This document shows positions 47,779-57,978 of a stretch of DNA of 64,000 nt, piece by piece (within the stretch, counting starts at the first letter, position 1; the number at the start of each line of letters is the position of its first letter). Source of the stretch: Phycisphaerales bacterium (GTDB lineage Bacteria; Planctomycetota; Phycisphaerae; UBA1845); assembly GCA_020852275.1 (NCBI GenBank), contig JADZBE010000027.1, positions 62,001 to 126,000 of the forward strand, in the 5' to 3' direction. Made by a program: the position numbers and the translations under genes. The notes beneath the pieces were generated by a model that saw only the letters and a list, made by a program, of their open reading frames with translations, searched no databases and had not been told where the DNA came from.

Positions 47779-49548
47779 TCAGGCACTTCGCCGCGGTCGC
47801 GCGGTCAACCCTTGCACCAGCAGCCCGGCCACAAGGCTCAACACGCCGGCGACGCCTCCCACCTGCAAGCGCGTGCGCGTGACCTGCGGATCGCCCATCA
47901 CGGTCGGACCGCGAATCTGCACGCCGGCCAGCGGATCCGCCGCCGCGGCGCGCAGGCGCGACAGGGCGTCGAGCATCTCGCGGGTCCGCCGCTCTTCGTC
48001 CTGCAGCCGCGCCAGGTCCGCCGCGCCCGCCTTCGCATCCGCGGCGCGCGACGCGGCTTCGACCTCGCGGTTCCACTGCGCCGTCCACTCGGAGATCAGC
48101 GGCTCCAGCTCGTTGCCGCGCTGAAGCAGCGCTCCGCGCGCGGTCTCGAGCTGGTTCGCGGTCTCCGCCAGCGACGCGACGCGCTGCTTCCGCGCCGCCT
48201 CGATCGCTTCCTCGAACACCTGGCGATCCACCGTCGCCATCCGGTCGCGCACGCGATCACGGAGCCGCGCCGCCGCCTCCAGCGACGCCTGCAGCCGCAC
48301 CGGTCGCTGCTTGATCGCCTTCGCCTCGAACCGTCCCAGCGCGGTTCGCGCGGCCGCGCAGCGCTTCGACAGCTCGGACAGCGCCGTTTGCGCCGCGGTC
48401 GTCAGCCCGACCTGCTCGCGCATGGCGTTCAGCGATGCCGTGATCTCCTCGAGGCTCTGCGCCGCGTCGAAGCAGAACTGCCGCCCGCGCTCGTCGATGC
48501 GCTGCAGCCTCTCCATGATCGCTCCGGACTCGGCTTCCTCCAGCACGGCATGGAGCCGCGCCCAATCCGCCAGGAACACCTCCGCAAGCTCCGCATGCGC
48601 CGAAGTCTTCGCGGCAATGACCGACAGGCTCTCCCGCTGCGCGGACAGTTCCGCCAGCCCGCCGCGCTGCGCCGCCGCCTCACGGAGATCCCCCGCCGCC
48701 GTCAGCGCCTCATCCAGGAAACCTGCGGCCTGCTGCTTCACATCGAGCATCGCCCGCCGGGCGTTCACAAGCTCCGCCGCAAGCTGCTGGCGGTCCTGAC
48801 GCAGCATCTCGTCGGCGTCGTAGGACTTCTCGCGGTCCTCATCGAGCACGGCCGCGGCGAGCACCGGGTCGGTCGCCTCCAACTCCGCACGCGTCTTCTC
48901 CAACCGGCCGCATTCCTCGCGCAGCCGATCCAACTCGTCCAGCGCCGTGCGAACGCGGGCCTCCTGTGAGAGCCGCTCAGCGCGAACTGCCGCAGGAATG
49001 CCGGGCGACGCGGATTCCGCGGACGCCGCGCTGCCTTTCGACGCGGCCTGGACCTGCGCCCCCAACTCGACGAGTCGCTCGCGCAGGAGCTCGCGCGCCG
49101 CGACCAGCTCCTCCGGAACGGCCTCGGTCGCGCCGGCATCGTTCTTTCGCACGTCGGTGATCAGGTCTTCGATGGCCCGCCGCGCGGAGGTCGCGTCTCC
49201 CGCCCACACACGAAGCTGCAAACCGGCGGCCGTGGGAAGCACGTTCCATGAAGGCGAAACGGCGGAAGGGTTGTCCCCGTGAGCTGAATCGCCGCGCAGC
49301 GCGACCAACGCCGCCTCCAAGCGGGATCGCACGGCGGCTCGTCCAGCCGGCGGCGCGTCGAAGTGGGCTTCCGCAAGGTAGCGCCCGGGGACCAGCAGCC
49401 ACGCCGCCGCCCCGACGACGAGCGCGCAGACGAGCGGCGCGACGATGGAAACCCGGCGCGGCGAGGAAGCTGCGGACGCCGCCTCCGATCTGAAGCGCCG
49501 CGCTGCGTCGTGAAGTTCGTCCAGTTCTGGGTTTCCCGTCGGCGGCAT
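47779..49548 (-). CDS. Wzz-like membrane protein with long coiled coil
   Basis: N-terminal TM VSIVAPLVCALVVGAAAWLLVPG, long helical middle, C-terminal TM VAGVLSLVAGLLVQGL; possible start at 49596. Confidence 0.6.
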   Translation of the reverse strand: MPPTGNPELDELHDAARRFRSEAASAASSPRRVSIVAPLVCALVVGAAAWLLVPGRYLAEAHFDAPPAGRAAVRSRLEAALVALRGDSAHGDNPSAVSPSWNVLPTAAGLQLRVWAGDATSARRAIEDLITDVRKNDAGATEAVPEELVAARELLRERLVELGAQVQAASKGSAASAESASPGIPAAVRAERLSQEARVRTALDELDRLREECGRLEKTRAELEATDPVLAAAVLDEDREKSYDADEMLRQDRQQLAAELVNARRAMLDVKQQAAGFLDEALTAAGDLREAAAQRGGLAELSAQRESLSVIAAKTSAHAELAEVFLADWARLHAVLEEAESGAIMERLQRIDERGRQFCFDAAQSLEEITASLNAMREQVGLTTAAQTALSELSKRCAAARTALGRFEAKAIKQRPVRLQASLEAAARLRDRVRDRMATVDRQVFEEAIEAARKQRVASLAETANQLETARGALLQRGNELEPLISEWTAQWNREVEAASRAADAKAGAADLARLQDEERRTREMLDALSRLRAAAADPLAGVQIRGPTVMGDPQVTRTRLQVGGVAGVLSLVAGLLVQGLTARPRRSA

Positions 49549-49808
49549 CGATCCGGCATCCACGATGCAGTCCCCGAACGGTCGTCGCACGGGCATCCTG
49601 CAAGCTCAATGCACTGTAGCCGATGCCCCTCGAAACGGACACTCGATGCCCTTCCGCTTCTCATGGAATCGGCCGGGAGAGCCGCCTCTCGCGGATGGCC
49701 TGTCCTCATATGCGCAGTCGAGAATTGGGGCTCGCGGCGTCGAGGATTCTGGCGCGCGCCGTCGCGAGGTGGAATGTCCGACCGCCGCATGAGCCGCCCT
49801 GATGCGGC

Positions 49809-50753
49809 TCACGGCGACTTGCGCCACGGCTCATTGAGCTGGTCAATGTTGAAGTAGCGGTTGTTCGCGGTCTGCGCCGTTCCGAACTCAAACTTGCCGT
49901 CGGCGGAGACCTCGTAACCCAGATCCGCGGCGCTTTGCGCATCCGCATGGCCATCCACCCACAAGGCGACCGCCTTCCCCGTGTGCCGCTCGTGCACGCC
50001 GGTGCGCTCGGTGGGGAAGCCGGCCATCTCACCATTGACCGGATCGACGATGGGCGGATCGAGATTGAACCCTTCGTTGCCGAGCATCGGGGCGCTTCCG
50101 CCGTTGTTCTCGTACTCCACGCGGCTGCGACGATCGAAGCCTGCGGCGGTGCCCAGCGAGTCCGCCACGGCCACGCACGCGCTGGGGCATTTGACGCGCG
50201 AGAATCCGACGGGCCAATTCTTGAAATCCTTGTCGTTCGCCGGCGTGTCCTTCAGCCGCGAATTGCCGAGGAACTGGTAATTGTAACCGAAGGCCGCATT
50301 GCGCTCGTCCGTCCAATCCGGCACTTCCGGACAGAGGTACGTCTCGCTGGAATAATTCTGCCGATCTCCCGGCTCGCCATGCCGGTCGCGCTTCGTGCGG
50401 TCGGGCATGGGATCATCAAACGGGGGAACGCCGATCTGCGTGCCCATCATCGCAAGGAAGGTCGGGCGGTATTTCTTTCCACCCGCGATGTCCACGCTCC
50501 AGCGGTAGTCGTCGATCTTCGGCAGCCGCCCAGGAACGAGCACGTCCGAGCTCTCGTTGCCGTACATCACCAGCCCCTGTCCCAGCGTGCGCAGCCGAGT
50601 CGTGCACAGCGTCCGCTTGGCCTGCGCGCGGGCGCGAGAGAGCGACGGGATCAGGATCGAGATCAGCAGCGCGATGATCGCAATCACCACCAGCAACTCG
50701 ATCAACGTAAACGCACGGTAGGCGCGAACTCTGCTTGTCATGGACGGTCCCAT
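49809..50753 (-). CDS. Type II/IV prepilin-like protein with H-X9-DG motif
   Basis: [37 protein letters not shown]-terminal [15 protein letters not shown]. Confidence 0.9.
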   Translation of the reverse strand: MGPSMTSRVRAYRAFTLIELLVVIAIIALLISILIPSLSRARAQAKRTLCTTRLRTLGQGLVMYGNESSDVLVPGRLPKIDDYRWSVDIAGGKKYRPTFLAMMGTQIGVPPFDDPMPDRTKRDRHGEPGDRQNYSSETYLCPEVPDWTDERNAAFGYNYQFLGNSRLKDTPANDKDFKNWPVGFSRVKCPSACVAVADSLGTAAGFDRRSRVEYENNGGSAPMLGNEGFNLDPPIVDPVNGEMAGFPTERTGVHERHTGKAVALWVDGHADAQSAADLGYEVSADGKFEFGTAQTANNRYFNIDQLNEPWRKSP

Positions 50754-50975
50754 CCCCCTTAAAGACCCCGCCCGGCCGCCCTTCCCTGGAAGCGACCTTC
50801 CCCCTGCCTGATCATTATCCTCAATCTCGATCGGACAGGTCAAGGAGACCGTTGAGCTGCGGCTGTGGCTCGGAGAGGAGATCGTTCCCGCGCCGCTTGC
50901 AAAGGCTCAGGCGGTGGCACTTGGCGAGTCCGAATAACACCCGCCAACGGGCTTGAGTTCCTGCCCCTGGCGGCT

Positions 50976-51129
50976 CGTGGTGAAACTCCTCGCGCGTCAT
51001 TCCCGCGAAGGCGGGAATCCAGCCGGTGGCCGGCGAGGCGATAAGAACCCTGCGGTCCTTCGGGGCGTACTGGACGCCCGCCTGCGCGGGCGTGACAGGC
51101 TCCACGCCCGGTTTCGAGTCCCACCACGG
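50976..51129. repeat. MITE-like element, family A, 154 bp
   Basis: Starts CGTGGTGAAACTC, hairpin GTCATTCCCGCGAAGGCGGGAATCCAG, inverted hairpin CTGGACGCCCGCCTGCGCGGGCGTGAC, ends TTTCGAGTCCCACCACGG. Confidence 0.8.
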
Positions 51130-51144
51130 GTCGCGGGCCACCGG

Positions 51145-54100
51145 TCAGACCGGCACGGCGGCCGTGGCGCCCGCCGCTTCCCGCGCCCCTTCGCTGAGCC
51201 ACGCTTTCAGATCCATAAACAACGAGAACATCGCCGGAACGAGCACCAGCGTGAAAACCGTGGAGCACACCAGCCCGCCGGTCATCACGCTGCCGATCCC
51301 GCGATACAGCTCGCTGCCCGCGCCGGTCATCATCACCAGCGGCAGCGTGCCGAACACCGTCGTCAGCGCCGTCATGAAGATCGGGCGCGTCCGCGTGCGG
51401 ACGGACATGATGACGGCCTCGTGCGGCGACAGGTCATCCTCGCGCATGTGGTTCAGCGCCTGGTGAACGATGAGAATCGCGTTATTCACCACGACGCCGA
51501 CCAGGATCACGAAGCCCAGCATCGTAAGCACGTCGAGCTGCTGCACCTGCGATGTGATGTCGTACTGACTGCGCCAGTGGACCCACGCCAGCGTGCCGAA
51601 CCCGCCGACCACCGCCAGCGGCACCGAGAACATGATGACGAACGGATACGCGAACGACTCGAACAACGCGGCCATGAGCAGGTAGGTGATGAGCACGGCG
51701 AGCACCATGGGCGACTGGATCAGCTCGAACGTCAGCGCGTAGTTGTAGATGAAGAATCCCAGGACCACGGCGGACCCCAGAACCAACATGATCATCCCGC
51801 CGCGCCGCCGGCCCATCACGGCGCCGCAGACCGCCCCGCCCGCGAGCACAAGACCGAGGATCAGCGCCATCGACGCGGCGATGGACATGCCGAACGCACG
51901 CGGTCCGCGCGCCAGTCCACGGAAGTCGCCGAGCAGCGCCCGCTGCGTCTGGGTCAACTTGTCCGCCGTACCGGCCAGGGACACGAACACCGTGTTCGGA
52001 ATCGCCCCTTGGTCACGTAAGGGCGCGATGATCTCGTTTTCGAGTTCCTCCATCGTTGCCTGAAGCGGAACGCCGGGCTTGGGCTGAACCGCCAGGGTCA
52101 CGGAGGGCATCTGCTCGATGTGGTTGATCTGCTGCGGCGCGGTCGTCCGCGCAAAATCCACCACGCTGGAAATCGGCACCACGTGACCCCGCGGCGTGTA
52201 GATCGGAATCTGGCCGATCGACTCCATCGGCGCGCGCTCGTCGCGCGCGACCTTGACGGCCATGTCGATCTTGTCGCCGCGATCGTTGAACTCGCCGACG
52301 AACGCGCCCTCCACGCAGGCGCGGATCACGAACCCCACGTCCGCAACGTCCAGACCCACGTCGGCGGCCTGTGCCCGTTTCGGCGTCATCCGAACCTCCG
52401 GGCGACCCAGGTCGAAATTGCTCGGCGCGGGCCGAGGGTACGAGAATTGGCGCCCCATGATCGCACCGCTGAGCAGGGACGCGGCGTCCACCACCTCGGA
52501 GAGATTGTCGCCGCGGATCTCCACGTCCACCGAATTGCCCGATCCCCCGCTGCTGTTGAATAGTGAAAACTGGAGGAAGACCGGCATCACGCCGGGCAGG
52601 CGCCCCCCGGCCCGTTGCATCGCATCCACGAGGGGCCTCACCTTGTTCGGGTCCTTCGACGTGCAGCCCATGAATGCGCCGCCGTTGAAGGAGACGTAGA
52701 AGAAGTCCTGAATCGGCGGGGGCGTCACCTCGCGCTGCTCCTTGCCGCCTTCGCCGATCATCATCGTGACGCGCGGCAGGTTCGCGGCCTCCGGGGAGCC
52801 GGGTTCCGCCATCCAAAAGTTGCGGATGCCGTCGCGAGGATCGGCCGGGTCGCCGTCCTCGACGACGGACGCCATCGCCTTGAACTCCTCGACGGAGTAT
52901 CCCGGAGGACAGAAGAGGAACCCGAACACGAGATTGCGATTGCCCGCGGGAAGGTAGTCCCGCTCGGGCATCAGCCACCAGCTTCCCAGCAGCGACGCGC
53001 CGGTCATCCCCACGACCACCGCGACGCGCCGCGGCGTGCTCCACAGAATCATGCGGTTGACCGACGCCGCCCACTCCGCGAAGAACCACGGCTTCTCCCC
53101 GCGCCGCGCCGTCTCATCCCCGCCCAGCACCCGTGCCGCCAGCGGCGGAATCACCAGCACCGACACCAGCAGCGAAAAACCGACCGCCGCCGCGATGGCG
53201 ATGGCGATGTCCTTGAAGAGCTGACCCGCCTCCTCCTGAATCGTGACCACGGGAATAAACACGGCCATCGTGGTCAGCGTGCTTGCCAGAACGGCCGTCC
53301 AGACCTCGGTCGCGCCGTCGTGGGCGGCCTGAATCCGGGACTTGCCCATGAGCCGATGGCGGTAGCTGTTCTCGAGCACCACGATGGCATTGTCCACGAC
53401 CATTCCCACGGCGAACGCCAGCCCCGCGAGCATCACCACGTTCAGCGAACGCCCGAGAAGCTGGATCACCAGGAAGGTGCCGATGATGGAGATCGGAATG
53501 GCCACCGCGATGACGCCCGTGGCGCTGGCGCTGCGCAGGAACAGCACGAGCACGACGATGGTGAGCAGTCCGCCCATCCAGATATTCTGGATCACCAGGT
53601 CGATCGCGCTGTTGATGTACGTCGTCTCGTCGTAGACCTGCGTCAAGGAGAGGTCCAGCCCCATCGGGCCGAGGATCTCCTTGTTCACCGCGGCGATTTG
53701 CGTGCGCAGGTTGTCCATCGCTGACAGCACGTTGGCGCCCGTCTCCTTGCGCGCCGGCATGGCGATCACGAACTCGCCCTTGCTCTTGACAAAGCTGATG
53801 GGCTTCTGGAACCCGTCCACCACTTTCGCCACGTCGCGCACGCAGACCGGACCGCCCTCGCGGTAGGCCACCACGGTGTCCTCCACATCGGAAATGCGCG
53901 TAAATTCGCCGATGGTGCGGTAGGTGAAATCCCGCTTGCCCTGCAGGATGGTGCCGGCGGAGATGTTGTCGTTCTGCCGTCGAAGCGCGCGTTCCAGGTC
54001 GCGCAGCGTCAGCCCGCGCGCGGCGAGCTTCGGAGCGTCCACGATGATCTGCACCTCGCGGTCCAGTCCGCCGTACACGTCCACGCTGGCGATGCCCTCC

Positions 54101-54606
54101 GCGCGCTCCAGCAGCGGCTTGACGTTGTCCTCGATAAACGTCTTGAGCCGGGCGACATCGTAGCCCTTGCCGCTGCGGAGAATCATCCACGCGATGGTGT
54201 TCTCCATGTCGTCGTCCGAGGCGAGGACCGTCGGCTCGTCCACCTCCTCGGGATACTCGGGAACCTGGCGCAGCTTGTCCGAGACGTCGCGCAGCGCCGC
54301 GTTCTTGTCGATGCCCACGGGGAACTCGAGGCGCACCACCGCCTGACCCTCTTGCGCCTCCGCGGTCATCTTCACGACGTTTTTGACCGCCTTGAGCTTC
54401 TCCTCCTGGCGGTCGATGATTTCGCTCTCGATCTCCTGGGGACTGGCGCCGGTCCACGCCGTGGTGACCGTGATGAACGGGCGATCCACGTCCGGCGTGA
54501 GCTGCTTGGGCACCTCGAATATGCTGCGGAAGCCGAACAGCACCACGAGCATGACGCCGACCGCGACCTTGACCGGGTTGTCGATGACGAACTTGATGAT
54601 GTCCAT
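51145..54606 (-). CDS. RND-family efflux transporter permease (AcrB/HAE1-like)
   Basis: PQEIESEIIDRQEEKLKAVKNV; FAVGMVVDNAIVVLENSYRHRLMG; FVILVGVVVNNAILIVHQALNHMREDDLSPHEAVIMSVRTRTRPIFMTALTTVFGTLPL. Confidence 0.93.
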   Translation of the reverse strand: MDIIKFVIDNPVKVAVGVMLVVLFGFRSIFEVPKQLTPDVDRPFITVTTAWTGASPQEIESEIIDRQEEKLKAVKNVVKMTAEAQEGQAVVRLEFPVGIDKNAALRDVSDKLRQVPEYPEEVDEPTVLASDDDMENTIAWMILRSGKGYDVARLKTFIEDNVKPLLERAEGIASVDVYGGLDREVQIIVDAPKLAARGLTLRDLERALRRQNDNISAGTILQGKRDFTYRTIGEFTRISDVEDTVVAYREGGPVCVRDVAKVVDGFQKPISFVKSKGEFVIAMPARKETGANVLSAMDNLRTQIAAVNKEILGPMGLDLSLTQVYDETTYINSAIDLVIQNIWMGGLLTIVVLVLFLRSASATGVIAVAIPISIIGTFLVIQLLGRSLNVVMLAGLAFAVGMVVDNAIVVLENSYRHRLMGKSRIQAAHDGATEVWTAVLASTLTTMAVFIPVVTIQEEAGQLFKDIAIAIAAAVGFSLLVSVLVIPPLAARVLGGDETARRGEKPWFFAEWAASVNRMILWSTPRRVAVVVGMTGASLLGSWWLMPERDYLPAGNRNLVFGFLFCPPGYSVEEFKAMASVVEDGDPADPRDGIRNFWMAEPGSPEAANLPRVTMMIGEGGKEQREVTPPPIQDFFYVSFNGGAFMGCTSKDPNKVRPLVDAMQRAGGRLPGVMPVFLQFSLFNSSGGSGNSVDVEIRGDNLSEVVDAASLLSGAIMGRQFSYPRPAPSNFDLGRPEVRMTPKRAQAADVGLDVADVGFVIRACVEGAFVGEFNDRGDKIDMAVKVARDERAPMESIGQIPIYTPRGHVVPISSVVDFARTTAPQQINHIEQMPSVTLAVQPKPGVPLQATMEELENEIIAPLRDQGAIPNTVFVSLAGTADKLTQTQRALLGDFRGLARGPRAFGMSIAASMALILGLVLAGGAVCGAVMGRRRGGMIMLVLGSAVVLGFFIYNYALTFELIQSPMVLAVLITYLLMAALFESFAYPFVIMFSVPLAVVGGFGTLAWVHWRSQYDITSQVQQLDVLTMLGFVILVGVVVNNAILIVHQALNHMREDDLSPHEAVIMSVRTRTRPIFMTALTTVFGTLPLVMMTGAGSELYRGIGSVMTGGLVCSTVFTLVLVPAMFSLFMDLKAWLSEGAREAAGATAAVPV

Positions 54607-54697
54607 GCTCACGCTCTCTCGCAGGCGACGCACCGCGCATCGCCGGTCGCAGTCAGGAAATAGACGCGTCGACGCCTTGAGAAAGAGTCCGCGCGTT

Positions 54698-56047
54698 TCA
54701 TGGACCGGCGCCCTTCGCCGGCTCGCCCGGCCTGGAGGCGTCCGTCGATGCCGGTCGGCCCGGCGCCGCGGGAAACTCGACCTTCACCGGCGTCCCGTTG
54801 GCGTCCACCACTTCCACCGGCATGGGCATGAACACGCGCTCATTGCCCCGCACGATGACTTTCGTGCCCGCCGCGAGGTTGTCCGAGGTGATCGCAATGC
54901 GGTCCTCCACGCTCGCGCCCGTCGTCACCGCCAGAGGAATGCCCATCAGCGCGCCCTGCTCGCCCGGCGCGACCAGGGCGACGTAATTCACGCCGTCGCG
55001 CATCAGCACCGCGTCCTTCGGCACGCACACCACCTGCTTCGGCGCGCCGCACAGCATCGTCACCCGCGCGAACATCCCCGCCGCCAGCGCCCCTTCGCCG
55101 TTGGGCACCTCGATCTCCACGGGGAACGTCCGCGCCTGCTCATTCACCTGCGGAATGACATGCCGCACTTTCCCGTCGAAGCCGCGCTTCAGCGCGTCCA
55201 CGAACACCGTCGAAGCATCCCCGACGCGCACCTGGCCCACCGCCGACTCCGGCGCGTCCACCCGCACCAGCACCGACTCAAGGTCCACGACCTCGACGAC
55301 CTGTCCCCCCTCGCTGAGCCATTCGCCAACCTCCACGCGCCGCGCGACGATGGTGCCCGCGAACGGCGCCTTGATCGTCATCTTCTCCAGCTCGCGCTGC
55401 AGCCGGTCCACCACCGCCCGCTGCTCCGCCACGTCCTGCGCGGCGCGCGCGATCGTCTCGGCACGCGGACCTTTCACCGCCTCATCATGGGCCGCCGCCG
55501 CCGCGTTCCGGCGCTGCAGCGCCATGTCATGCTCCGCGGCCGCGTCGTACACCTCGCGCACGGAGCCGGCCTCGCTGCCGGAGTACAGCTTCTCCACCCT
55601 ATCTTTCTCGAACTTCCAGCGCGCCACCCGCGCCTCCGCCTCCAGCAGCAGCGCATTGAGCCGGCGCAGCTCCTCCTCGCGCGTTCCGGCGAGCAACTCC
55701 TGATGCACCGCCGTAAGCGCCGCAAGCCGCGCGGCCCCCTCTTTCAAGCGGAGAGACACGATATCAGGATTGAGCCTGCACAGCGGCTGCCCCGCCGCCA
55801 CAGGATCCCCCTGCCGCACGGGCATCTCGACGATCAGCCCGCCAACCTCGCTTCCGACGCGACTTCGACGCAGAGGCTCGAGCGTCCCGACAAGGCTCAC
55901 CGTACTCGGGGCCTCGCGCATCTCGGCCTCGGCAGCAACCACTTTCGGAACCGGCATTTGCGCAAAGAGCGCCTCCGGCGCTGTGGATATTGCTGTGAGC
56001 GCGAGGAGGATAGCAGATCGTGCCGCTACTATGCCTGACCGTCGCAT
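54698..56047 (-). CDS. RND efflux periplasmic adaptor (HlyD/MFP family)
   Basis: STVSLVGTLEPLRRSRVGSEVGGLIVEMPVRQGDPVAAGQPLCRL; MTIKAPFAGTIVARRVEVGEWLSEGGQVVEVVDLESVLVRVDAPES; directly upstream of the permease. Confidence 0.9.
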   Translation of the reverse strand: MRRSGIVAARSAILLALTAISTAPEALFAQMPVPKVVAAEAEMREAPSTVSLVGTLEPLRRSRVGSEVGGLIVEMPVRQGDPVAAGQPLCRLNPDIVSLRLKEGAARLAALTAVHQELLAGTREEELRRLNALLLEAEARVARWKFEKDRVEKLYSGSEAGSVREVYDAAAEHDMALQRRNAAAAAHDEAVKGPRAETIARAAQDVAEQRAVVDRLQRELEKMTIKAPFAGTIVARRVEVGEWLSEGGQVVEVVDLESVLVRVDAPESAVGQVRVGDASTVFVDALKRGFDGKVRHVIPQVNEQARTFPVEIEVPNGEGALAAGMFARVTMLCGAPKQVVCVPKDAVLMRDGVNYVALVAPGEQGALMGIPLAVTTGASVEDRIAITSDNLAAGTKVIVRGNERVFMPMPVEVVDANGTPVKVEFPAAPGRPASTDASRPGEPAKGAGP

Positions 56048-56071
56048 GGAAAGAATGTCCAAGAAAAAACA

Positions 56072-56117
56072 GCTCATTGTAATACGTTGTATTTAAAGTG
56101 TTTATAATCTTAAACGC
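56072..56117 (-). promoter_or_regulatory. AT-rich promoter/operator candidate of the RND operon
   Basis: TTGTAATACGTTGTATTTAAAGTGTTTATAATCTTAAA: unusually AT-rich for this window, palindrome AATAC-GTT-GTATT, immediately upstream of the adaptor start. Confidence 0.4.
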
Positions 56118-56415
56118 CGCAACGCCAACCGCCGCAGGGCACCCCGGAACGCTCCGCGCGAAGCGTCAACTTCACAACATGACCAAGCGGCTCGGCAGAC
56201 CCCGCCACGCCCGTGCCCGGCATCGGCTGGGTCCAACCATCCGCGCGACCCACGGCCCATCGCCAGCTTAACCCACCCCAATCATCAAACCTGGTCCAAT
56301 GCCATGCTCCGAGCAATCGCTTTTAACTCGTCAATTATTTCAGTTCGCAATCAATTCGTCCAGCGCCGGGCACGGACCGCAGCCCGGACAGGCCTGCCCG
56401 CCAATCCTATCAGCC

Positions 56416-56538
56416 CATGGTGAAAGGTGGCCCTCGTCATTCCCGCGCAGGCGGGAATCCAGCGGTTGCGCAGTGCGCCCTGGCCCCCCGCCTGCGCGGG
56501 GGTGACGGGCATCATGCCCAGATTCGAGTTTCACCACG
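56416..56538. repeat. MITE-like element, family A, shorter copy (123 bp)
   Basis: CATGGTGAAAGG ... GTCATTCCCGCGCAGGCGGGAATCCAG ... CTGGCCCCCCGCCTGCGCGGGGGTGAC ... GATTCGAGTTTCACCACG. Confidence 0.8.
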
Positions 56539-56807
56539 CACGGCCATGCTTGGCTGGATCGAGCCTGCCTTCCATTTGACGCCTCTTGAAGCCTTCTGCC
56601 CGATCGAAAACCCAAAACCTATCCGTTGATGTGCAGCCCCGACATGCGCCTCCCACCCCGACGAGGATCGGCGCAGCCTAACCGACAACCGGACGAATGC
56701 CAAACAAGCTGACGCTTTTCCACACCGATCCTTCCACCCTCGGCATCCCGTCTTGCCGCGTCGTCAGACCCGACGTTTAATGCCCACTAGGTCTGCTGAT
56801 CCGTCCG

Positions 56808-57656
56808 ATGCCCGGAATCGCCGCCATGCACGTGCCCTTGGTTTCCTCGCTCACGTCAGCATTCTCCGACCTTCTGTTTCCACCGGCATGCTTGCTCTGT
56901 TTGCGCCCGGGATTGCAGCTTAAAGAGGGATTCTGCCCCGAGTGCGTCAAGCTTTGGCAGGCGGACACCGCGGTGCCGGGCTGTGCGACGTGCGGCGCGA
57001 CGTGCGCGGCGAACCCCGCGCCGGACGGGCGATGCCCGGCATGCCGCAAGTTGCAGCTACCCGTGGACGCCGTGGTACGACTCGGAGTGTACGGCGAGGC
57101 GCTGGGCGCGCTCGTGGGACGGCTGAAGTTTCACGGCGACGGCGCGATCTCTCGCAGACTCGGCGATCTGCTCGCGGACCAGGTTCTGGCGCAGGCGTGG
57201 GCGTCGGGGATCGACGTCGTCGTTCCCGTACCCAGCGCCTGGACGCGACGGCTCGGACGCCCCCTGCACGCGCCGACGGAACTCGCCCGCCGCATCGCGC
57301 TCAAGCTGCGCCGCGCGAACAAGCTGGCCGGCGCGGCGATCGACGGTCCGCTCGTGCGCTTCCTGCTGAAGCGGCACGGACACCCGGCCACCCAGACGGG
57401 CAGGACCCTCCACGCGCGGCGCGCCAATGTTCACGGCACGTTTCAGCTCTCACCAGGGATCGAGGCGGACGGTTGCACCGTGCTGCTGGTGGACGACGTG
57501 GTGACCAGCCGGGCCACGTCCTTCGAGTGCGCCCGCGTACTTCGCCGCGCCGGCGTATCGCACGTGTACGTGGCCGCCCTCGCCAAGACGCAGCCGCCCA
57601 AAGCGCTCCGCCCGAACTTCATCCCGCGGTCCGGCTCGCTTGGCAGTCCGCGGTGA
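56808..57656 (+). CDS. ComF-family phosphoribosyltransferase-like protein
   Basis: LLFPPACLLCLRPG...FCPECVKLW zinc-finger Cys pairs; VVVPVPSAWTRRLGRPLHAPTELARRIA; CTVLLVDDVVTSRATSFECARVLRRAG. Confidence 0.9.
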   Translation: MPGIAAMHVPLVSSLTSAFSDLLFPPACLLCLRPGLQLKEGFCPECVKLWQADTAVPGCATCGATCAANPAPDGRCPACRKLQLPVDAVVRLGVYGEALGALVGRLKFHGDGAISRRLGDLLADQVLAQAWASGIDVVVPVPSAWTRRLGRPLHAPTELARRIALKLRRANKLAGAAIDGPLVRFLLKRHGHPATQTGRTLHARRANVHGTFQLSPGIEADGCTVLLVDDVVTSRATSFECARVLRRAGVSHVYVAALAKTQPPKALRPNFIPRSGSLGSPR

Positions 57657-57792
57657 GAGGAGGCGACGCTCGTCATTCCCGCGCAGGTGGGAATCCAGCA
57701 ATTGCGCAGTGCGCCCTGAACCCTGCCCGCGCGCCGTGGCGGAGGGAGACGCGATGTTGCGCCTCGCGCTAGACTCCATGCTCACGCGGAGT

Positions 57793-57855
57793 ACCGCGAG
57801 AGCATGCCACCCGACCGCGAGAGCATGCCACCCGACCGCGAGAGCATGCCATCCA
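57793..57855. repeat. 21-bp tandem repeat x3
   Basis: ACCGCGAGAGCATGCCACCCG repeated three times (third copy with two changes). Confidence 0.85.
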
Positions 57856-57978
57856 ACCGATTTCGAGGTGCATCGCGCGCGGTTGATGGATGGCGCAGCC
57901 GGACCGCGGCCACGTTTGCCCACAAGCGTCGCCGGTCGCCAAGCGACATGCGGTTCGGCTGGCAGCGTTGAAGCCGTC

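Noticed and set aside
52615-53724. 369-aa plus-strand ORF rich in His and Arg
   Set aside because: Antisense of the RND permease.
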